A DNA stretch of 64,000 nt from Mauremys mutica (lineage: Eukaryota; Chordata; Testudines; Geoemydidae), in contig NC_059075.1 of assembly GCF_020497125.1 (NCBI RefSeq), positions 30,664,003-30,728,002 on the forward strand, given 5' to 3'. Below, one piece after another: positions 57,040 to 64,000 of the stretch (positions are counted from its first letter, which is position 1; each line of letters starts with the position of its first letter). A program made the translations under genes and the position numbers. The notes under the pieces were generated by a model, which worked only from the letters and a program-made list of their open reading frames with translations, ran no database searches and was not told the DNA's origin.

Positions 57040-58060
57040 AGTTTAGTTATCAGCAGTGTCCCTCTCTGTAGTCCAGGAGGAAAACCTGCTCTCAGGTGTC
57101 AGCTGTTGCCTTTCTTGGGTGGAGACCTGTGTGTGTCTCCCTCCTGAATGGGGTATATTGGGCTGATCAGTTCCCTGCCTTCACTGTGCTAAAGAGTCTG
57201 CCTCATCTGACCTGTTTCACGTCTCTCCTCAGAGATGGTACACAGTGTGATTGCTACAGTTATAAGGTACCAAACATCATTTCCTATGCAAGCCTATTTT
57301 ATTAAGGTGAAAGCACTACAGAGAAAACCTGCTGAAAACAGTAAAAAACTTATATGCATGCTAAGCTTACCAGAGATCACCCCCTCCAACATGGGCTCTG
57401 GGAGGAGCAGTCCTTCAAAACCCCACCCAAAGGTTTTCCTATGATTTCGAGTTCATCACACCCTTTGCTCAGAAGAAGAACCCAGTTTTGTGAGGGCCTT
57501 CATAGGCCAAAGTCCTTCCAAACCTTCCCTAAGGATTGGGACCCTCTATGAAACCAGGGGTCCTGTTCATCTGCTGTATCAGAAAGAAGGCCCTGAATCA
57601 GTTTAAAGTCGGGCTACTTATTCAGAAGTCCTTTCTTTGTCTGGGCCCTGGAGAATCCAGTGAGAGTCTTTGATCTATCCTTATATAACAGGTGATCAGC
57701 AGACAAAAGATCTCCCCCTTCAAAGGCTGTTCATAAGTGGGGGTTTGCAATTCCCCCCAAAACCCAGTATTTCCTAATAATTCCACTTCACACATATAGT
57801 CCCAAAAGGTCAGTTGTCTTCTACATTGTTCAACAGTGTCTTTTTTGAAGTTCGCAATACCCCAAATATTGCATTAATCCTGTCTTCCTCCAAAAGTACT
57901 TCCATATATCCCACAATAGTATGTAAAGATTTGCATTTTTAATACAACCAGCTCCCAAAATACTTAAACTACATTCAACAAGGTTTAACTTACTTCACTA
58001 AGGTTTGTCCAGGAAATTGCCCTTACTCACAGAGATAAGGAGCCACGGATTGGTAGCTGT
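57040..58060 (-). repeat. Probable LTR, minus strand, ends undefined
   Basis: On the minus strand CTGTTATATAAGGATAG (TATA type, about 57679-57692) is followed about 390 bases downstream by CTTAATAAAATAGGC (poly(A) signal, about 57296-57302). This is LTR architecture. The ends and target duplication could not be fixed, so the coordinates are approximate. Confidence 0.45.
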
Positions 58061-60704
58061 CACCTAACAGACCCATATCCTCGGTGGGTTGTATAGATAG
58101 GGACATGTTTACACACACACACTTCTTCTGGACAAAGGCAGTTCATCCAAAGGGTCTGAGGTCCACAGTAGCTTGGTTCCCAGACATGAGCTCATTCCCT
58201 CTGTGGATCAGCATAGAGGGAGATCTGTATCATGCACTAAGCAGTGGGTTACAAGTGCATGGCCTTGTCTTATCTCAGGGGTTGTACCAGTACAACTTAA
58301 ATCAGTTTGAAAACAGCCGTAGATGAACAGGCACAGACACCTGCCTGGGCACACTTTTCAGTTGAACACTGGCTATAAACCAGGTTTAAACAGACTTTTA
58401 AGAATGTACATACATAAAGTTGCATGAGTTTCACTAAATCAATTTAAAATAAACGTTTAGTTGATGTAAAGTTGCATCTAGACCAGGCCCATGAAAATGC
58501 ATTTAACTCTCTAGATTTCAATTTGATGGTGTTCCTTTGAGAAAACAATGCAAGATTCTTATTTTAAAGATGGTTGAATGTTGTATTGAGCTTATAAGTC
58601 ATAATATATTTTAAAAACCCCTCAACTCCTTAAGTGATTGTGTTTTATATTTAGGGCAATAATCGTTTGTAATGTTCTGTCCTGGAAAATCCATTTGATA
58701 ACACCAGCTCCTTTGTTTGCTGGCAAGACGTGTATGTAACGAGGTAATTTCTAAACATTAAAATAAATACACATGCTGCTTAACTTGACATTTCTGTCTG
58801 ACACACATAGCTTTAGCTCTGAGTTATGAGTTTGTTTTGCAGCCAGAATGTATGGTTGATTACAAACCGGGAGTGAGGGTGTCCTCCTAGTTGCTTTTAG
58901 TCTGGCAAAATATACATTGCTTAGCTACATGGGGGGGAGGTTGTGGAAAGCCTGTCCAGTATGATTTGTGCTGAGAGTCACCTTCCTTGTTTTTCCAGCT
59001 TCTGCTGTAAAATTACATCACAATGTAAATACAACCCTGTACGTGATGTAATGCTTGGTGCGGCTCTTAGCAATGTTTTTTCCATGCACTATGTTCTACA
59101 AACATTTCTTTAGATGGCTTACATTCTTCTACCTAGCTTACACTGAGACCTCAGTCCATATCCCATCAAAATCCTTGACACAACTTCCATTGCATTCAAT
59201 GAAAGCAGGATTGGTCCTGAAGGCTATTTTAGGTATCACAGCATCACTATAATATAATTTATCTCCTAAAATAACATGTTTCCCATAATTTTTTACATAA
59301 AGAAGACTGTCTTCAACCATATTTCTATAGATAGATACAAGATATACAATTTTACAGACAATGGGAATATTAAGTACCTGCTCAATCTCCATTTCAGTGC
59401 AGACGTAGATCCCTACAGTCCATGGACAAGTGCCTTGTTTACTTTTTTGTTTAAAACACCCAAGTCATGGGGCTTCCATCTCTTTCCTTCGGAGAACATT
59501 AGCTGTCCTAATAGATCTCACTGTCATCAGTGTCTTCCTAAGGGGGTGATTCTAAAGCTTATTGAACTCAATGAAGGTCTTTCCACTGACTTCAATGGCC
59601 TTTGGATTAGGTCCTATTACTGCTAGAGCTATGTAATCCTTTTCCTTGCTTTAAATTATTTGTAGACTCTCTTGTGCACATTCCTCCTCTTCCTGCCCCT
59701 TATTCTCTGTTGATCATGCTCCAGTCCCTGGATCATTTCTCTTGCCCATCTCTTAAAGTCCACCATTTGGTCAATATCTTTGCAGGTTTGGGGAGCTGAG
59801 GAGCAGCTGGTCTCTATGGCACACTACTTAAGAGTCCATCATGAGTTCTAGTCTCAAACCCACTTGCAAGTTACATCAGCAGTGACCTGCAATAACTCAT
59901 CCTGTGTATCTGCAAATCTCCCTCTCTACCAGGATTTTTTTTCCTGCCACTGATAATAGGAATGCATAGGAGCTTGATTTCCAAGACCCATGTTGCTATA
60001 CAAGAAGGGAACATTAAAGGAACTGTGCTGAGGTCCAGAGCCTCCAGGCAGTTGTGTTCCATGTCCAGCTATGTCCCCAAATCCACATGCTTCTTGGGCT
60101 AGTTACTAACTTAGAAGGTTGAACCCCTGCCAGGTGTGCTGAGGAAGGAGCAATCACGCTGCTTATTGTACCCCCAGGGGAAAAATCAGGGAGAATCTCT
60201 TATGATATTTCCTGGCATCTACATAAGGAAGTCCACATAGGAGTAGCACGTGGCTCATAGATTTCTGTGCAGGGAGAACTCAAAGCATGAAATACTTGGG
60301 GACTACTTTTAAAATAAGTATGCTAGGAATCCAACTTTTCCTGATTTGTAGCCAGCGTATATCACTACCATGACAAAAGAATGGACTTTGTCCTGCTAGT
60401 TTGTAGCACTAGAGGAATACTTCACATCGTTCCCCAAATCAAATGTGGAATCAGTGACATGGGAACAAGGCAAACCTAGTTGCTTTCTTGTCCTGCAAAA
60501 AAGAGGTGCAGGTTGGAGGGAAATTAGTGCAGGAACAAAAACAAGGGTTTGTTTCTGAAAACAGTGCAACATATTGGTAACTATTGACAGTCTTTTATTG
60601 CAGTGATTTAGTGTTGGTGGTTTTTAGCTGTTTACTTAGGAACTTTCAATAATTTCTCAGCTTTGTTAAATCCCACGTACTTCCTGATGCTTTATTTTGG
60701 TGCT
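58061..60704. other. 3' flank, non-coding
   Basis: No exon, RNA or clear repeat recognised. CCACTGACTTCAATGG-type motifs lie near 59165-59210 and 59565-59600. ORFs up to 116 codons lack domains. Confidence 0.45.
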
Positions 60705-61076
60705 TTTAATAGGCAGCAGGTTTAAAACAAATAAAAGGAAGTTCTTCTTCACGCAGCGCACAGTCAACTTGTGGAACTCCTTACCTGAGGAGGTTGTGAA
60801 GGCTAGGACTATAACAGTGTTTAAAAGAGAACTGGATAAATTCATGGTGGTTAAGTCCATTAATGGCTATTAGCCAGGATAGGTAAAGAATGGTGTCCCT
60901 AGCCTCTGTTTGTCAGAGGATGGAGATGGATGGCAGGAGAGAGATCACTTGATCATTACCTGTTAGGTTCACTCCCTCTGGGGCACTGGGCATTGGCCAC
61001 TGTCAGTAGACAGATACTGGGCTAGATAGACCTTTGGTCTGACCCGGTACGTTCGTTCTTATGTTCTTATGTTCAT
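60705..61076 (+). repeat. CR1 LINE 3' end, (TTCTTATG)n subfamily
   Basis: The ORF2 end is visible (CTTCTTCACGCAGCGCACAG, AACTCCTTACCTGAGGAGG), then the tail with TACTGGGCTAGATAGACC and the terminal repeat GTTCTTATGTTCTTATG. This is a different subfamily from those at 212 and 44951. Confidence 0.93.
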
Positions 61077-62379
61077 TTTGGTGCTTTCCTTGGCATCTAT
61101 AAAACAAAAAATGGCAGATGACATCATTTTCTACTCTTCATTAGATTGGACTGAATTAGCTGAATGTGAATGTTCAGTGGTGGTTAGAAACTAGGATACA
61201 TCCTTCCAGAGTCTTGCTGATTGTCGCACCTATTTTATAATGGCCAATGGGCAGAAATATTTAATAATACTGTAACTCTTATAACACCTATGCATCAATC
61301 TCAAAGCATTTTACCAAGGAAGATGACAGTTATCTAGTCTTATATTATGGATGAGGAGATGCCTAAAGCATCTGTGAACTTCAAAGCTTGTCACAGTGGA
61401 TTTGAACTTTTCTCATAAAAATAACCCCTCTGTGACAATTTCAAATCTTACTAGCTGTGGAGAGTTTATTTATGTTGGCTTGTAAGAAATGCTTGCTAAG
61501 TTTGATAGGTAATATAATGGCCAGTGGCAGCATTCACAAGAATGGCACCCTCACATGCACTCTTATCTGATCTGAGAATTCTTTAAGGTCCACAGCTAGC
61601 CAATGGTGGTAACTTTTCTTTGCTACCAATCTATGCCTCACATGAACCAGTGAACTGAAGATGAAAAGTGCAGGGCAATTCAGTCCTCTCCAGTCTAGTG
61701 TGTATCTATATTAAAAGATGGCTGCATAGACAGAATTCAAGTGCAAGCTCTTCTGCTGAAGTATAGTTTTTGTTTGGCACTCTCCAATTCACAGTCCATT
61801 TTCTGCTATGCTCCCTTCCTCTCTAGCCTGTGGAAACCATCCCTTGACTAGTCAAGTATGAGTTGACTTGAAAATTCATAACTGTATCTAAGTTATACAA
61901 GCCAGAGTGTTAACTTTTTACCACAGCTTCAAGACTTGCCCTGGGATCAGGACAGAACCTCAGAAGTTCTGCCTCTCATATCTGTGTAGCTTGAGGCAAT
62001 GTTGTTTGTTTCCAGAGCACATAGACTGCATCTCATTGGGATCTTGCCAAAAAAAAAAAAAAAGCAGGCATGGGACACGTCTTTTACTACAAGACCTTTC
62101 TCAAAGTACCTGATGATGGATCGAAGTGAGAATGCAATAAGAAACTAGAACTACTGGAAAATCAAGTTTTTAAGTGCAGCATATATAGATACTAGGAATC
62201 ATGGATGGTGAAGGTGCAACATGTGCTTGACATTATGATGAAATACTGCCAGTTTTCAACAGTAAGCTGATACATCTTTGTAAATAGAGGAATGCCTCAA
62301 AGCACCTATAAAAGAAAAGTATGAAATGGGATAGTTGCACTCTTACAGAGGAAATGCAAAAAATGAGGATAAGTATATT
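61077..62379. other. Non-coding, nothing recognised
   Basis: Unassigned DNA with an A run at 62049-62063. Confidence 0.45.
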
Positions 62380-62535
62380 CTCCTCCTCAATATACAGATG
62401 AAGAAACTGAATCTTGGAGACATTGTGACTTGCCCAAGCTCTTGCATTAAGTTGGGCTGCAGTTGGGAATAAAACCTGGGTCTTCTGAGGCCCAGTCCTG
62501 TGTTTTAACCCACTAGACTTTGCTGCCTCCATCCA
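62380..62535 (-). repeat. MIR-type CORE-SINE
   Basis: Minus strand: GAGCTTGGGCAAGTCACAAT, then CAGTTTCTTCATCTGTATAT. The tRNA-like head is at the right (AAAGTCTAGTGGGTTAAAAC). Confidence 0.82.
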
Positions 62536-63664
62536 TACCGGGCATTTATGGGCCATGCAGTGTCTATTCTCTAGGGGGGGGGATTTCTTGAGCAAACTAT
62601 ATCCCTTTTTATATGATTGATTCAAAGCAGGTTATAATTAAAGGACTTACGGTATTAACTCTGTTTTCAAAGCCAAAGCTCACAAAACACAGAATCTGTT
62701 ACATTTCCTTTATCTATGTAAACCACCAAACCCCTTTCTGAGATATAGCAGATGCTGACATTCTCACCCAGCTCAAAACAGCCTGAACAGTACTCATGGC
62801 ACCTTCTGATTCTCAGCTACTTTATTTCCTCAGCACCCTCTTTCTCCTCCCCACAATTGCACCTCTGCATTAGTCACCTGACAGGCCAGGGGTAGTCAGC
62901 TATGTCCAGCTATTACTACTACCTCTAACCTGCCAAATAGTAAGTCATTGGGGTGATAACTGTCTTCTATCCTCTGGGACGAGTTTGAAAATTATTTGCA
63001 AATGGCCAGCTGTATGACCAGATCAAAGTGGTCCACAAAGGCAGCCAGAGTATCAACCTTGTCACCTTCATCAACACATAAGCTTCTGGCAGAACATCTG
63101 AGTGAGAAATTTGACTCTGAGCTAGATCACAACTGGACTTCACTTCAACAGGGCTATGATAGTTTAGCTCAGAATCTGGACCTATAGAGATGAATCAGCT
63201 CTCAAATCATAGAAACAACACTCTTTGGTTACAAAGTGATAACCATGGTTACAGCAATGGATGCAAGTCACCATTCCTTACCCAGCAAGGCTGCAATTGA
63301 AGCTCAGAAGCAGATATTATGGGATGAAAGTGCAGCTTCAAAGTTATAAATAGAAATGAGGAAGGAGATGCATGGCAAAAGTTTCAAATTGACGCTGATT
63401 ATTCTTCTCTTTTCCCTTTCCCATGAAGCTCCATGAACTATCTGAGCTGGATATTTTAAATACTAGTAGTTAGAATATGGTTTTAAGATCACTTAATAAA
63501 CCTCATTCTTTTTTTTTTTAACTTGCTGAACGAGATTTCTTGAATTTTTTGTTGGGGGTGGGGGACGGTGTATTGTAACCTTTGTCGACGGTTTAGTGAG
63601 ATACTTTGATAATTTCTTCTGACTGACAGAACCCTGGTGTCAGTGAATGGCAGGCTGACCCCTT
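62536..63664. other. Non-coding, nothing recognised
   Basis: No exon recognised; a T run at 63511-63520. Confidence 0.45.
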
Positions 63665-63830
63665 TGTTAGTTGAAGGATGGACTTGCGGGTAAGGTGCTG
63701 GAACACAAAACCCCAGGGTTTTATTCTTGGCTCTGTTCCATTTATTGTGATTTTGGGAAAACCACTAAATCTTTGTGGGCTCACAGGGCTGTTGTGAGGC
63801 TAAATTCATTGAGAAGTGCTCAGATAAATG
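63665..63830 (+). repeat. MIR-type CORE-SINE
   Basis: Head GGTAAGGTGCTGGAACACAA, core TTGGCTCTGTTCCATTTATT, tail CACAGGGCTGTTGTGAGGCT and AGAAGTGCTCAGATAAATGC. Diverged. Confidence 0.68.
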
Positions 63831-64000
63831 CCATGGGAAAAAATCTACCAATAAAATACATTTGGAATTACAGTAAATGCTACACATATTGTGACATTTG
63901 TACTATTTTAAACCTGTTTTTTAAGTCCTAACCTGTTTTTAAACAGTTTAGATCATGAAAACTGCACGCATTTTTGTGTTTATTTTTCACTATTTATGCT

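Noticed and set aside
50243..64000. CATSPERB exons downstream of TC2N
   Set aside because: Expected from mammalian synteny, but no matching coding exon was recognised in the flank.

Overview
The window is vertebrate nuclear DNA, most likely from a turtle. The evidence is a split gene with GT/AG introns, several CR1 LINE 3' ends with the sauropsid tails (ATTCTATG)n and (TTCTTATG)n, MIR-type CORE-SINEs, many hAT-like non-autonomous elements with 8-bp target duplications, and interspersed families that I recognise from turtle genomes. Nothing bacterial, viral or CRISPR-like was seen.

The one host gene is TC2N (tandem C2 domains, nuclear) on the + strand. Eleven coding exons lie between 27453 and 50242. 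All intron phases agree and the total is 1470 nt, i.e. 489 residues plus stop; the human protein is about 490 residues as I recall it. A non-coding leader continues upstream of 27394, and its first exon and promoter were not found. The 3' UTR may run to a polyadenylation signal at 54398, in which case it contains a 1140-bp antisense solo LTR with a perfect GACAC target duplication. No exon of the expected neighbours (FBLN5 upstream, CATSPERB downstream in mammals) was recognised.

Region by region: 1-5.9 kb is intergenic or leader-intron DNA with a CR1 tail, a SINE-like insert and a small hAT element. 5934-11557 is a hAT-like element with a perfect GGTACATG duplication. Into it a 4.5-kb Ty3/Gypsy retrotransposon of probable mag lineage has inserted; its two 149-bp LTRs look identical and are flanked by GCGCG. 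Its gag is open, but pol carries a lost base and an in-frame TGA. 11.6-27.4 kb is repeat-rich non-coding DNA. 27.4-50.2 kb is TC2N, whose introns hold nested transposons. 50.2-64 kb is the 3' UTR and flank, with the solo LTR, one probable second LTR, a CR1 tail and MIRs.

The most notable biology is the layered insertion history (LTR element in hAT, hAT in CR1, hAT in Tigger, TIR element in an older repeat), the apparently very recent mag insertion, and a foldback hairpin in a TC2N intron. I did not find a new multi-gene system. All identities and alignments were made by eye.
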